Source: Symsagittifera roscoffensis
Taxonomy: Eukaryota > Xenacoelomorpha > Acoela > Convolutidae
NCBI RefSeq assembly: GCF_963678635.1
Contig: NC_087068.1
Span: 16,868,027-16,932,026 of the forward strand
Length of the DNA stretch: 64,000 bases
Reading direction: 5' to 3'
How positions within the stretch are numbered: the stretch's first letter is position 1; every line of letters begins with the position of its first letter. Below the pieces are notes generated by a model. The model was given only the letters and a program-made list of their open reading frames with translations, had not been told where the DNA came from and did no database searches. Shown in pieces: positions 44,401 through 55,590 of this stretch. Both the position numbers and the translations under genes were made by a program.

Positions 44401-45526
44401 GGTGCGGATTTAGGATTTTCTCAAGAGGGGAGGCGCGTTTTTCAAAAAATATCGGATATTTCAGTCGTATTTTACGACTGAAATATCGGATATTTCAGTC
44501 GTAAAAAATATCGGGTATTTCAGTCGTAATTTTAGCTTAAGTTTTTCGAATATTTCATAATAAGATTAAAAAAATATTTGCAAATTGGATTCCATCCATA
44601 GTAAAATCAAGAAATTTTTAATGAGAGAAATCACATTGAGAAAAAGTCTAGATCTTTTGTCATTATGACTCCACTTCTCGCCACAAGTCTGCCAATTAAA
44701 GAATTGTTCCCCCAAAGCAGTGAATTTGTAATTTGGGGCTCTTAAATTGGCTGAGGGGCGCTAATGGTAGCGAACTTATCGTATCCAAAGTGTGGCGCTT
44801 AAGGGAGAAACAGACATAGAATATGGGTCCCACGTTTTGCGATAGAAAATCAATGTGAACAAATAGAGATCCTTTTCCAAAAAATTTTAATCGATAAAAT
44901 TGTAAACCAGTGCACACTTTCAAGTGAGCTTATAGATACCCCGTTATTTTTAAGACCATTCACCCAGGTAGAAAAATATATCTACGAGCGAATTGTTTAC
45001 ATCTTACTGGATAACCGCCGTTGGACCCTTGATAAGAACTTCAGGCATTTTTTATAAATAACATTTTTACGCTATTTTGTTCAAACTTACCACAAATTCC
45101 CCACAAGGCCAAAACCGAAAACCCGACCGACTTCGAAATCGCCACTTTTTCCGAGAACCCTTCGGGTTTACTATACACACAAATCGTGTAATTTGTGAAC
45201 CTCTCGTGTCGAAGTTCCCCTCGCACATTCTCGCAAAGAGGGAGGAGGGGGTTCGAATCCCCGGGACAAGCCGCCGGAACCTTTTCCGCAGCATCATACG
45301 GGCTCAGTTGCCGACTGTCGGGAGATTTTGTCGTTTCGATTTCTTCGTCGTGGATTATGAAGTCATTCAAGTCAATTGTGAATGTTCCCCCCGAATCCAA
45401 ATTCGGTAACTGAGATTTTTCGATTGGCTTAAATCGTAGCGTGTCTTTACCGTTGCAATTGACAATGAGAAAAAGAAAAGTAACACGGTAAAAGGAAAGG
45501 GCGGTAACAATTGTCTTCGAAGTCAT
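37393..45526 (-). CDS. Divergent rhodopsin-like GPCR, five-exon gene model (698 aa)
   Basis: Exons on the minus strand: 45526-45091, 44291-44048, 39775-39621, 38827-38661, 38487-37393. All junctions are GT-AG and phase-compatible, and give one 698-residue frame. Features in order: signal peptide, acidic ectodomain with an NYT glycosylation site, TM1 with the conserved Asn (ICANLVIV), TM2 with the conserved Asp (SLGDLVYL), TM3 after the disulphide Cys (EFACYSV), TM5, TM6, TM7, long tail. DRY is replaced by QQ(R), CWxP is missing, NPxxY is KPLVY. Ligand cannot be inferred. It is probably a plasma membrane receptor, perhaps biased toward tyrosine-dependent signalling by its tail. Exon 3 is the weakest part: the stretch from the TM3 end to the loop-2 Cys is short, so another small exon in the 4.3-kb intron 2 is possible. 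Confidence 0.72.
38661..38827 (-). CDS. Receptor gene exon 4: extracellular loop 2 end and TM5
   Basis: 167 nt between TTCTGTTTCAG acceptor and GTAGTT donor. Translation: SVLDFTELAAFSLSDLIICQ, FLPCLVVVICARFTLPIVEF, RAHRFRNEFTVADAK. TM5 is LSDLIICQFLPCLVVVICA, with a basic cytoplasmic exit. Ends in phase 0 with AAG|GT. Confidence 0.8.
39621..39775 (-). CDS. Receptor gene exon 3 (tentative): TM4 region and extracellular loop 2
   Basis: 155 nt; the acceptor CACTATCTCAG is fair and the donor GTGATT weak. Phases fit both neighbours. Translation: RAADCYTICTVTLPLLKYHF, LVCSVMSLSLTSQ, then GFEVRCLFDPIQA, where the Cys would pair with the TM3 Cys. TM4 lacks the usual Trp and the segment is shorter than in typical class A receptors. 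Confidence 0.45.
39875..40251 (-). mobile_element. hAT-type MITE in receptor intron 2
   Basis: Minus-oriented: its CAGGGGCGGGTCTAGGATTT end is at 40251; the other end is worn. Flanks ACTCGACG and ACTTGACG form a 7/8 target duplication. It sits 100 bp upstream of the putative exon 3 acceptor. Confidence 0.82.
40260..42170. other. Intronic AT-rich DNA
   Basis: About 75% A+T with many TTATAATCGATTAAA-like strings at 41215-41345. No exon recognised. Confidence 0.5.
42177..42246 (-). ncRNA. tRNA-like sequence, probable SINE head
   Basis: Minus strand reads CTGCTATAGCACAGTTACG, then CTGTAAATC in an anticodon-loop position (GTA, Tyr-like) and GTGAGTTCGAATGACGAG, a good B box with a 4/5-bp T stem. 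CTGCTAT pairs with AGAGCAG except for one base. The D arm is degenerate. It is followed by T runs, as after a Pol III gene. More likely a SINE head than a working tRNA. Confidence 0.4.
42259..42322. repeat. Inverted repeat / hairpin
   Basis: ACCAAGTTAACATCC (42259-42273) is mirrored by GGATGTTAACTTGG (about 42305-42318), with C-rich and G-rich inner arms (CCCCCCC...GGGGGG) that extend the pairing. A further GATCTTAACTTGGTC lies at 42408-42422. Confidence 0.75.
43407..43429. repeat. 23-bp inverted repeat, left copy
   Basis: Perfect reverse complement of 44908-44930 (starts AGCTCACTTGAAAGTG). The pair brackets receptor exon 2. Confidence 0.8.
43420..43635. promoter_or_regulatory. GC-rich island with CRE-like palindrome
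   Basis: A stretch of unusually high G+C within an AT-rich intron. Contains TGACGTCA (a perfect CRE palindrome) near 43469, GCCGCCATCC (YY1-like) near 43490, and C-rich/G-rich repeats. Open frames exist on both strands but look like a by-product of composition. Could be an internal promoter or enhancer. Confidence 0.35.
44048..44291 (-). CDS. Receptor gene exon 2: TM1 end to TM3
   Basis: 244 nt between TTTCTGCTTGTTCAG acceptor and GTGAGT donor. Translation: ANLVIVLGGIVQRHHSRNC, LLALVSLGDLVYLSLHYSVD, then W..GEFACYSVRGAL and FSNVALMVLFVQ. TM2 Asp and TM3 Cys are in place. Counting 25 residues from that Cys, the Arg of DRY should be the codon split by the intron, which begins CA and so is Gln or His. 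Confidence 0.85.
44400..44462 (+). mobile_element. Fragment of hAT-type MITE
   Basis: CAGGTGCGGATTTAGGATTT, then TTCTCAAGAGGGGAGGCG as in the other MITE left ends. No right end. Confidence 0.5.
44447..44528. repeat. Short iterated palindromic repeat
   Basis: ATATCGGATATTTCAGTCGTA occurs three times (one with GGGTATT), with the complement TACGACTGAAATATC between the first two, so the unit also forms an inverted repeat. Confidence 0.8.
44908..44930. repeat. 23-bp inverted repeat, right copy
   Basis: Perfect reverse complement of 43407-43429. Confidence 0.8.
45091..45526 (-). CDS. Receptor gene exon 1: signal peptide, ectodomain, start of TM1
   Basis: ATG at 45526. A hydrophobic signal sequence (about residues 8-24, SFYRVTFLFLIVNC) is followed by an acidic ectodomain of about 100 residues with Cys at LPLCENV and ACPGD, and an N-glycosylation sequon in FTNYTIC. 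TM1 starts at KSVGFSVLALWGIC, where the GTAAGT donor splits a Gly/Ala codon. Joined to exon 2 it gives LWGICANLVIV, with the conserved TM1 Asn. Confidence 0.82.
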
Positions 45527-48440
45527 AATTTTGCAAATTTCAAAAATATATCAATTCAAAAAAGGTTTACAAATTGTAAATAAGAAAAAAAATAGAACAA
45601 ATAAGAATGAAATTAAAATAATTTGGGTTGTGATGATAGTTTTTATGTGATTTACAGTTTTAATGAGCCATTTTTGGATAAAAATTTACGAGAAAAAAAT
45701 TACAACGAATACGAATTTTGGAGATGGTAATTAATCTTCATTTGGGAATTGCGTAATTTATCTGAAAAAGTCCAATTTTATTTACAAAATTAGGTAAACC
45801 GAACACAATGACAAAAAAGGTAACACCGCTGGACCGCAAAAAAAAGTAAATTGTTGCGGGTTAAAAGGAATTGACTGTAAAAAATGGGGGTTTTAATCCT
45901 TAATGGTTGCAAGCAGGGCTATGAAAGGGTAAAGATGTTCAATCCAGTAACGTAAGATCAAAGGTATTGAAAATGTTTTTATCCTCAAAGTTAAGATTTT
46001 TTGTTTGAAGAAACAAAAAAAGATAGTCGATGACACACGAAAATAAAAAGGACGACTTTTACTTATGAAATAATCACAGATGATGACGAGGAAAAAGATC
46101 ACACGCTTGTTTAAAGGTAAAATTCAAAGAAAATGAAGTTGAATATAGTTAATAAAGTTCATTAGCGATTGGAATGAGTCATCGACCACTCACGACCATC
46201 GTCGAAAGATGAAAACCAAAATTATACTACTTGGGGTTGGGGTCGAGACAATAGAACTGGGGTTGAGACAATTCAAAATATCTGGATAAAAGAATATGGA
46301 AAGCTTCAATTCCTTTATTATCCAGCAAATTGGCCAAAGTTCTCTACTGGATAACAAAACAAACTGGCCGTGTAAGGAAATTAAGCGCAAAATTGAAGTT
46401 TTTTGAGCTTCAGGGAACAAGAAACAAAAGCAGTCTGAAAAAGAAGCAAATAAGGCACAAATAAAGGCGAATTTGCTGTTTTTTGCAACCCTTTGAATTT
46501 TTGTGCTGCCTGCGCTGCGCGCTTGCTTTCTGTAAGTAAACCAAAAGTAATTGGGTATTTTCTTACTTTTATTACATTCTGTCAATTTGGCCCCGTTTCA
46601 ATAAAATAAACAGGATTTGAGGTTAATTGCATTTCAGGTAAATAAACAATTTGTCAAATGTCGCGAAATACTAACTGTCTTACTAAGTAATCAGGTTTTA
46701 AAACGAATCGGTTTTAAAGCGAAAAGTAAACGGATAAACGAAAATTGGCGGGTCGAACAATTTTTTTTTCAAAAACTATGATTGATCTCGTTAAATGTCA
46801 ACTGTATCACTGAATGTACAAACGCGGGTCCAATACAACTGAAGCAAGATCAAAAGATTGACGATTTAATTACAAACATTGTTAATTTTTAATCAAATAA
46901 TTAATCACCTGACTTAATACAACGTTGCACAAACACGAACCACAGACTAAATTATAAATTAGCTTCAAGAAAGTTTGGACAATTTGTAAAGTTTTGTGAG
47001 TTTTTTGATATGAAGATTAAGGGTAAAGGCATAAACAATATATGAATATGAGTAATAGAATAAGGAAAATTATCGTCAATTTTTTTCGGGATTTTAGTGC
47101 GTAGGAGGTGGGGTAGATATTTTTAGCACTGAAAATGGAACACGTAAGGGGCGGGGTAATTCAACGCGTGAAGTAATTTCAGGGAATGGGGTACACTACA
47201 ACACTGCAGACGGGTATTGCAGCAATTAGTCAGCCTCCCGCCTCGCCTCAGCAAATGAGAATGGAGGGAAAATGAAATAGAACGGAAAAAGTAAGGAAAT
47301 AAATGGGAAAATATTCAAATATTATACAGGTAAATAAATACTAAGTGAACGAATTGGGCAATTTTCAGACTGCATTCTGTTCAATTTTTTTTTCGTGCAG
47401 TTTTTTCAGCAGGAAAATTACACAAAAGTGAAAAGTGAGAAATTGAATTGAAAATGTTCGTTCAATTACGTATTTCGGAAATCGCTATCGGTCGCGGCGC
47501 TGATTTAACTCTTTACTTTCGTATTTGACTCAAAATCATCAAATAGACTTGAGAAGAACGAGGAAAGACGATAGACTGCAAATATACTGAATATTGTGAA
47601 TAGAATAGCTCATGTGTTTATGTGAGTTTGGTTTCTCAGCTGAAGATTTTAGTAAATAAATAGGAGTACAAATCAGAGTAATTTCAGCGAGTAAAATTGG
47701 AAGGAATAATTTGAAATGAAATGAAATGAATCAGTGTTCTAAAAGCCCGAGCGATGCTGATGCGGAAATAAAAATTATTTGATGAAAATGTGCTATGCGC
47801 GATTCTAACGTTTGCGTCGACTGATAAAGAAATTCACTTAGGCTGAACACCTTGGCTGAGAATTCTGCTACTAAAATGGGGAAAATTATGCAGCTCATTT
47901 TCGTTCAATTCCGTTTTCTCTCATTTTCGCCAGTTTTTTTTTTCAATTTTCTGTCTAGCATAATGTTTTTAGCAAGTGGAAAATAGCGCAATAATCGGTA
48001 GAGTTTTTCTGCATAGTTTTTAAAATATAGAGACGAGACGAAAAAAAAAAGATTGATTGAAACGTCTGTTTGGCGTCAATATGTTCACCGTCTGCACAAA
48101 TAACTTTTCTAATAATACTTTTGAGGTAGTGAAACAGTGAAAAGTAATTCGCTTACAAATGTAGTCATTTATGTTGCATTACATCTGCTATTGAAAAAAT
48201 GCTTGAAAACCTGAAAAACATATGCTCGATGAAGTGCCTGGATATTTTTCGCAAGGACTGTTACATGAGATATAGCAAGAAATAAAAAACAGATGAGTCA
48301 CAAAATTTTTTGATGAGTCACTCAGTTAAAATTAAACATTTTCGATTTTCGAAAAAGAGACGTATTTTGTTCAAAAAAAACGACAAAATATTTGTGCCCG
48401 TTTCGGTTTTTTAGACAATTTTTATAACTAACAATTGATA
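45527..48440. other. Intergenic AT-rich DNA upstream of the receptor
   Basis: No conserved ORF. The presumed receptor promoter lies at its left edge; no clear TATA or CpG island was seen. Confidence 0.45.
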
Positions 48441-48442
48441 AC

Positions 48443-48537
48443 TAACAGCTTTTCGTGCTTTTTATACCATGTTAAAGATACTGAAGCCCTTGGGCTCAAA
48501 ATGAAAATAAAATCCACAAAAACAAACAAAAAAAACA
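48443..48537 (+). repeat. Direct repeat, first copy
   Basis: GATAACTAACAGCTTTTCGT... through AAAATCCACAAAAA recurs nearly unchanged at 48817-48902, about 375 bp downstream. Confidence 0.85.
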
Positions 48538-48816
48538 AATAAAAAACATTTATTATGCTAATAGACGCAAAAAAGAACATTTTCTTATTAAGATTGCGTG
48601 TCAGAGCTTTCAGTGCTTCTCTTGATACAAGAAGTTTTCATGTTCCGACTTTCCAAGAAGTTGACGGAATAATTGTGCACGGTGAGCTTTATTCTTCAAG
48701 CAAAATTTGACTTTTCAATTTGCATTTTTGCTGAAAACTTTAATATATCCAAAAACCGGTTTGAGTTTTACAAGTATTAGTCTGTTTTCAAGCGAGTAAA
48801 GCAATGGAGTAACTTT

Positions 48817-49045
48817 GATAACTAACAGCTTTTCGTGCTTTTTATACCATGTTAAAGATACTGAAGCCCTTGGGCTCAAAATGAAAATAAAATCCACAAA
48901 AAGATTGCGACTATCTATTTACGGACAAAAAAACCAATCGGAAAAACCAGTTACTAATCAAAAAATCTATTTACTATCTTTTTACGGACAAAAAAACCAA
49001 TCGGAAAAACCAGTTACTAATCAAAAAATTAGAGTGGTAGTTTTT
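48817..49045 (+). repeat. Direct repeat second copy plus tandem unit
   Basis: After the second copy (48817-48902), a unit of about 68 bp with TTTACGGACAAAAAAACC and CCAGTTACTAATCAAAAAAT is present twice (48917-48968 and 48980-49030). One further copy is at 50220-50306. Confidence 0.85.
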
Positions 49046-50215
49046 AGCTCGAAACCTAATTTTACTAAAAAGAAGAGTAAATTTGTTTTGGAAGCTTCAT
49101 TTGGCGCGTTTCGTTGACAAAAAAAGTTCAAAAAAATCGAAAAATGCTATTCTTTTTTTAAAGACAACTTTTGCCCATTACTTTGAAATCACTAAAATAA
49201 ACGCATTTGTATAACCTTTTTATCGACTTTTACGCACAAAATGACACTCACAACGCACAAATTTTACGCACAAAATTGAAAAAAAAAATTAGCTGCTTCT
49301 ACAGCAACCGGCTATCCTTAATCCATTTAGAATTGATGCAAGGTTAAATAATGGACGTTTTTTTCATCTAATAAAACTCAATTTGCAAAAATCTGCATCG
49401 GGAGAGAATCTATCGAAACAAAAAATAAAAATTTTAGAAAACCTGAAAAAAATGAGTTAAATAATTTTGTTTTTGATCATTTTTGTTTTTTAATTTTTTT
49501 TTTTTCAATCTAAGGCTCTGGAAAGTATAAAATGGCGTTTATAACGTTGAGTACTATGCTATTTACTATAATTTTTGGAACGGTTTATGGGTAGAATAAA
49601 TAGTCGCTTACGCGTTATTAGCACGAATTGTCTCGCGCATTTATTGTCCCAATAAAGCCAAATTGCCACTTTTCACACTCTCTTAAATTATCGAAAAAAG
49701 ATGACAGGTAAGCTAACTTTTTATTTTAGGCATAAGTCAGCACTACCTTTAAGATTGTTTAAAAAATTTTTGTTCAAAACTAGTTAGTTAAAAAGCCGAA
49801 GTTCGTCTGGAGACAAAAAACCAGCGCTATCACAAGTTTCGCCAGTTTCATCGAAAGTCAGGGTAACAACATTTATTTAAATAAATAAAATTAATTTTCT
49901 ACCGTTTCATAAAATTTTAATTTTGCTTCAAAATTTAAATGCCAATATAAGCAGTTCTGATAGTTTTTTTAACGCAAGCACTACTTGTAAAAAGACATTT
50001 TAACCAAAATTATAAAGCGGATTGGACAAATTTTTTCATGACTTCCTAAAAATTAAAGTACGATGCCTTTTACGGAGACCCACAGTAACCCTTGAACAGT
50101 TTCTACAATAAAATGAAATTAAAAATAAATTATTTTTTTTGAAAGCGCAATATGCAAACATTTATTGTCTCTATCAGAAAAATGGACATCTACACATATT
50201 TTCATTTTTTCTTTA

Positions 50216-50310
50216 AAGATTGCGACTATCTATTTACGGACAAAAAAACCAATCGGAAACACCAGTTACTAATCAAAAAATTAGAGTGGTAGTTTTTAGC
50301 TCGAAACTTT
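50216..50310 (+). repeat. Dispersed copy of the 48903-49050 repeat
   Basis: AGATTGCGACTATCTATTTA to TTAGAGTGGTAGTTTTTAGC, same order as at 48900-49050 but with a single unit. Confidence 0.85.
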
Positions 50311-53300
50311 TTTTTGCTAAGAAAACTTACAAGTTTATTTTACAAAAAACTATTAAGTACAGCTACAAGCATTTCGTATGAAAATTTATGATCTTTGAGG
50401 CTGAAAAAGTGCACTAAATTAGAAACATTTAGCCGAAAAAAGTAAACGGAGAAAAACGTTTGTTAAGTTTTGCGTATTTTGTTTTAGAAAATCCACAAAA
50501 AAAATCAATATAAGCTTTTCCCTCGGCTACAGAAAAGAATGATTGGCGGCTGGAATTATGAATTATTAATTTACCAACTTTTTCTCAGTATTTTATAGGC
50601 ATACACTTTGAAGAAAGATTTATAAATATGTAGGTTTTTGATCAATCTCATAGTTTACAACCCTTCCACTCTCCTCCCCACTATTGGCACCCCTTACCAT
50701 CATCGAAGTTTGTGTCCCCTCTTCACATCCCCCCACAATTTTATTGGAAAAATTTGAACTTCTTTACTTAAGGATTAAGTTTTTACCAAAATAAGACTGA
50801 AATATGTATTAAAAAAAAATGGAGTTCAACTGAAAATTTTTAAAATTTCAACAAAATGTACTTTTGGAATATGGCAATTTGTCCGAATGAGATCAGAAAC
50901 GGTTCAATTTTTGGTAAATTTTAAAGACGCTTGCTCGAAAGAAGCAAAAACTTATCCCCAAAAAAAATTTGGTATTAAATTTAAAAGGAAAAAGGTTTAA
51001 AAAGAACTGTTATCTTGGTAACTATTTCTACCCCTATCTGTGTGATTTTGTTATTTAGTCCCCCCAAGCATGCATTAGTTTTGACGGCCGTTTTGAGGAA
51101 AATATGCATTCAAAAAACGCCATCAAGTAATTCTGCTTAAGAAACTTTGTTGGTATGTGTTTTAACTACAAATTTGATGAGTCAAACGTAAAGGTTTTAA
51201 TTAATTTTCTTCTCTGAAAAGTGTTTCTAACTGCTCAAAATCTTGAAATCAAACTAAATTTTGTGAAAAATGAAATAAGAGCGGACACAGATACCAAGAT
51301 CCAAAACAGTCAATAAAAATTTTCACCTCATGGAATTTTATATGAAATCTTGAGTTCTTGTCAACGTTTGATAAACTCCTCTAATACTTGACTGACGCAT
51401 TAGTAAAAAATTTGCCATTTTCTCGTCAAATACTTAGCTGTTAAATTTGCCTTTTTTGAGAAAAATCGATTTTTTACTTGGTACCATAAAGAGAATGATT
51501 GAAATTACGGACACTTTTACAAAAGGTTCTCCGAAGAATTACTACTAGTGCTAGGACAAATTCCTTTTTCTCTTAGATGAAACAATAAATTTAAGCTGAC
51601 TCAGGAAAGCATTTCAGCTGAAGATCAAATGTCTCATCATCTTCTCATTTTGGCTTGAAGTCTCGCGTGGGGTGGAGATATACTATTAATACTTGTACCT
51701 CATATATGGAATAGGGCGGAGTATTTTTAAATAAAATACACAACCCATATAAAGTGAACATGACTACATGACTCACATAGGGAATAAAAGTTAATTTTTA
51801 TTTACCTGTGAGACTTAAAAGCGATTAATTTTCTTTAAATGTGCTTGGGAGGTATGGCTAAAATGAGTGGACTGAACCATGAAATGTACATTTAAAAAAG
51901 TCAATGAACTTTTCTTCATCAATCATTTTTTTTCAAATTTCGATATAGAAAATTGCTTCGCTTTCACTAATCACTTCTCTAAAAAAAAACTGGTTTTCGC
52001 AACAAAAATAGAACGACAAAATTACAATCTGCATATTTTGACCACTTGGCAAAGTTGGGCGAATAAATTAGAAACTTACCTTGCCTGCTCAGTAAATCTC
52101 AAAATCCACTAAATCGTACGTCAAAGTTAAATTCACTATTTAACTTCAGAAAGAAAAGCAGTAAATAATTTCGATCTGTTCAGCTGCAGCCCACAAGTTT
52201 AGATTGATCTATAAACAAAATGACTCCTAGATTATGCAATGCCTAGTTTTCAGTTGGGTAACCTGGAATGTTACCAATAGTGGTTTGGTAACCACTGGCT
52301 GATAGATTTGCTTTGATTGCCAAACCTTCCAAAATTTCGTAACTTTTCAAATGTTGCAAAAGCATATCAATTAAAAAGTTTCAAAATCAATTTAAAATCA
52401 TATTTTACTTTTTTTTAAAAAAATTGGAACAAAATATCAAAGAGCATTCTAAAAATATTCAAATTATCATCTAATAAGCTCATTTTTTGCCCGTTTTTAT
52501 TTCAGGGGGATCAATGTTCTAATATTTCTGTTTTCTGACCCTTCGGCTAATGTCAGATTTATCACCTGACATATCTAGGCCCCGAGACAATCTAAGACTT
52601 TATGTCTGAAAACCGCAGATAATTCCACGTGAGCGGAACTTAGGGAAATATATTGGGAAAAATTTGCCCAGAATCCCCCAAAATTGTCAGTTAGCAAGGG
52701 TACCAACAAAAGGGGTGACCACCCGTCATGAATGATTGAAGAAAATATCAAAGTTAATCGGAATGCCACAAATAAGTTTCTTTTTGTTTTCTGAAACGCT
52801 GGTTCAACTTTCTACACCAATATAACCAAAATAACTGAGCCTTTAAATCTGAATTATTGCACGCTCCCACTGTGAATTAGAAACAGCTTTTTGATACAAA
52901 TTCTTAAAATCTAAGATTTTAGTTCAACTTATTTGACCGAAACTGTGTTTTATTTTCACTTCGATGGTCTAATTTTTGAACCATAAGTCGGCACTTAGAA
53001 TTCGGTGTGAATTTTAACAAGGTTCGAAGTTCTAGACATAAGGTTAATGTTTATTCGGCCTAACTAGGGAGCGTTTGAACAAATATTGTTTCGAAGCTTA
53101 ATGGGACGCTTTTCCTCAGGCTAATTGTCATTCCTGTTTCTCAAAATATTTGTGGTGTGGACGGCGTTTGTTTTCAGTGGAACCACAAATAAATAGTTTG
53201 TCAAATAGGATTTCATTGCTCAGTTCTAGAACAATACCCATCAATTTGTCAGACGCATTATTTTGAATTTGCATGTCAGAAATAATGAAAAGTTTGCTAA

Positions 53301-54300
53301 AAACTGTCAAAATTACAAAAATCTGATTAAAAAATCGAAGTTTTTGTATTTTCTCAAATATTATAATTTTTTGTTCTGTATTTTGAGATTAAAACGAGTA
53401 ATATATATATATATATAGGGTTGGGGGTCTGTCTCACTTGGTCTCAATGGCGTATGATCTAAATTTAAATTATTGTAAGTATTAAGCGTGAAACAATTTA
53501 TCAAGGTTATTAGATTTTTGGAGGCAGTCGGAGCAGCAACAGCAGTCAAAAAGTAATTTAAAAAAACACAGAAGGCGTCACTGAAACTTCAACTCTTTAG
53601 ACAGATTTTTTCCTTCACTACAGCCTCATTTTCGGACTGAGTATTGATCTGACTAACATCAAAAGTATCAATGACAAAAACAGGAAAAATATCCATCCCT
53701 TTGTAATGAAGATACCTCATTGCAATTTCAAATCCCCTTGGGCGAAATGGGCGAAAAATGGATTGGATGACTCGCGGTTAACACTAGACGGCGTGAAAAA
53801 CGAGTCATCTGTCAATCAAAACTGTCACTTTTCAATCATCCATCCATCTCAAATATTGACAGCACTTTTAGTTATTGCATAGTCTGCATGTGATAACACG
53901 TTGATATGCGGGGTTGTTTTTAGATATAACTCTTTGGGGTGGGGAAAAGCAAAGGAAGGTAATGGGAAATAAAGGCCCACCTAAGGAATGAAAGAATCCT
54001 TTATCTGCATTCCATTTATGGAAATATGACTAACACTTTTCATCTACAGGGAAATTACGCAATTTTGATGAAATGTGCGTCTGAAATCTAATCTGCTGAG
54101 AACTCATTCATAAAAAATATCCCTGCGACAACCTTGATTAAAAAAGTTCATTGACTCCGAACTAATCGAAGGGTACATTTTTAAGAGGCAACAAATATTT
54201 TAAAATTATAATACATTTTGATTTATTGAAAGCTGAATGAAAAACCATGCAATAAAATTACAATTGAATCATTCAGCAAAAAAAACTTTGACAAGCCAAT
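50311..54300. other. AT-rich intergenic DNA
   Basis: No gene found. A (TA)n microsatellite at 53399-53416. Short ORFs here have no recognisable similarity. Confidence 0.45.
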
Positions 54301-54308
54301 AAACCAGG

Positions 54309-54417
54309 AGCGGATCTAAGATTTTCTCGAGGAGAGGTGGGCGGATTTTCAATAATTTTGTCGACTTTTTTGTTAGGTCGACCACATTGATTTTGCGATC
54401 ACTCCCATAACACCATA
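54309..54417 (+). mobile_element. hAT-type MITE, left part, interrupted
   Basis: CAGGAGCGGATCTAAGATTT start and GTCGACC.CATTGATTTT.CG.GATC body; a second MITE (54426-54762) is inserted within or beside it. Confidence 0.6.
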
Positions 54418-54425
54418 AAGACAAG

Positions 54426-54762
54426 CAGGGGCGGATCTAGGATTTTCTCGAGGGGGGGGGCGGATTTTCAAAAAAAATTTTCGAAAAAATTTTGACGACC
54501 TTTTTTTTAGGTCGACTAAATTGATTTTCCGAGCTCTCCTAAAGCACTGTTTTGCCCCTATTTTGGCCAAATTTTGTGCGCCGCAGGCAAACTATAAAAA
54601 ACACAGGTATATATTGGCGCCAAAGGCGCCTTTAGAAAAATTTTAGGGTCGGTCGGCCAAAATTGGGTTTCTTAAAAAGTACCAAAGGGGGGACCCTTTG
54701 GGTCGGCAGGGGGTCGAATCCCTGAGAGAGAAAAGAAGCGTCCGCCCCCGCCCCCACCCCTG
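54426..54762 (+). mobile_element. hAT-type MITE with perfect 8-bp TSD
   Basis: 337 bp, CAGGGGCGGATCTAGG ... CCCCACCCCTG, flanked on both sides by AAGACAAG (54418-54425, 54763-54770). The cleanest copy of this family in the window. Confidence 0.9.
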
Positions 54763-54770
54763 AAGACAAG

Positions 54771-55574
54771 GGCGGATCTAGAATTTTCTTAAGGGGAAAT
54801 CGTTTTGGATCAAGTTTTTTTTAGCTGGATTTTAAAATCATTTTAAATTCAAACCAACTTTAATTTTTTTTTATTTCATCCTTGTATTTTTTTTTGCTAA
54901 AGTCGAAGATCTCAATTGAATCTACATGCTTTTTTCATACTCTCGGTACGGCACTCTAGTTCGATATTTGAATGAAATAGATTTTGAAAGTTTCTGCTAA
55001 GTCAGTTAGTGTCAAAAACAATAACAACAGAAAGAATAGGTTGTTTTGGAATCTTCTACGGTACTTCTTGTCATGCCAAAACCAACTTGACTTGACTGGA
55101 TAATGAAAATTGGTTTACTAACGCTCTAAGCTAGAACTTTTCCTATCGTCAAACCGCGCGCAAAAAATGGCCCAAGTGAAAACGAAAAGTAGAATTTTTG
55201 AGGAAAAATGGAGTAGGATTTTTCTGTTCCACTTGCTCAGCAACCGGCTATTTTGTTATTATGCAACTAGTTTGCATCCAAAGTTGATTTTTGTTTTCAA
55301 AATCTATCATTTTTGGACATCTATCTCTATTTTTGAAAAACTCAATCTGCTAACCATCCACAAGACTGCTCGCATATCAGTTCAAAGACATTCCGACTGC
55401 ACTTGAGGCAATGTAAAATACTAATGGTGTGTTTAACGTCTTGTATTGTGCTAAAAGTGTTCAGTCAATTATCTATTTGGTTCATTTTTTCAACGTTTTG
55501 TTTCGTTTAGGTCCACGTTTTACATTACTAGCAGAGTCTGCACATAGCTAGCCAATTTCTCTTCATTGTAGAAC
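54771..55574. other. No gene seen
   Basis: Contains a further GGCGGATCTAGAATTTTC fragment at 54771 and a CAGCAACCGGCTAT string near 55239 that recurs at about 15378 and 49301. Confidence 0.4.
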
Positions 55575-55590
55575 ATTCGTAAATATTTCT

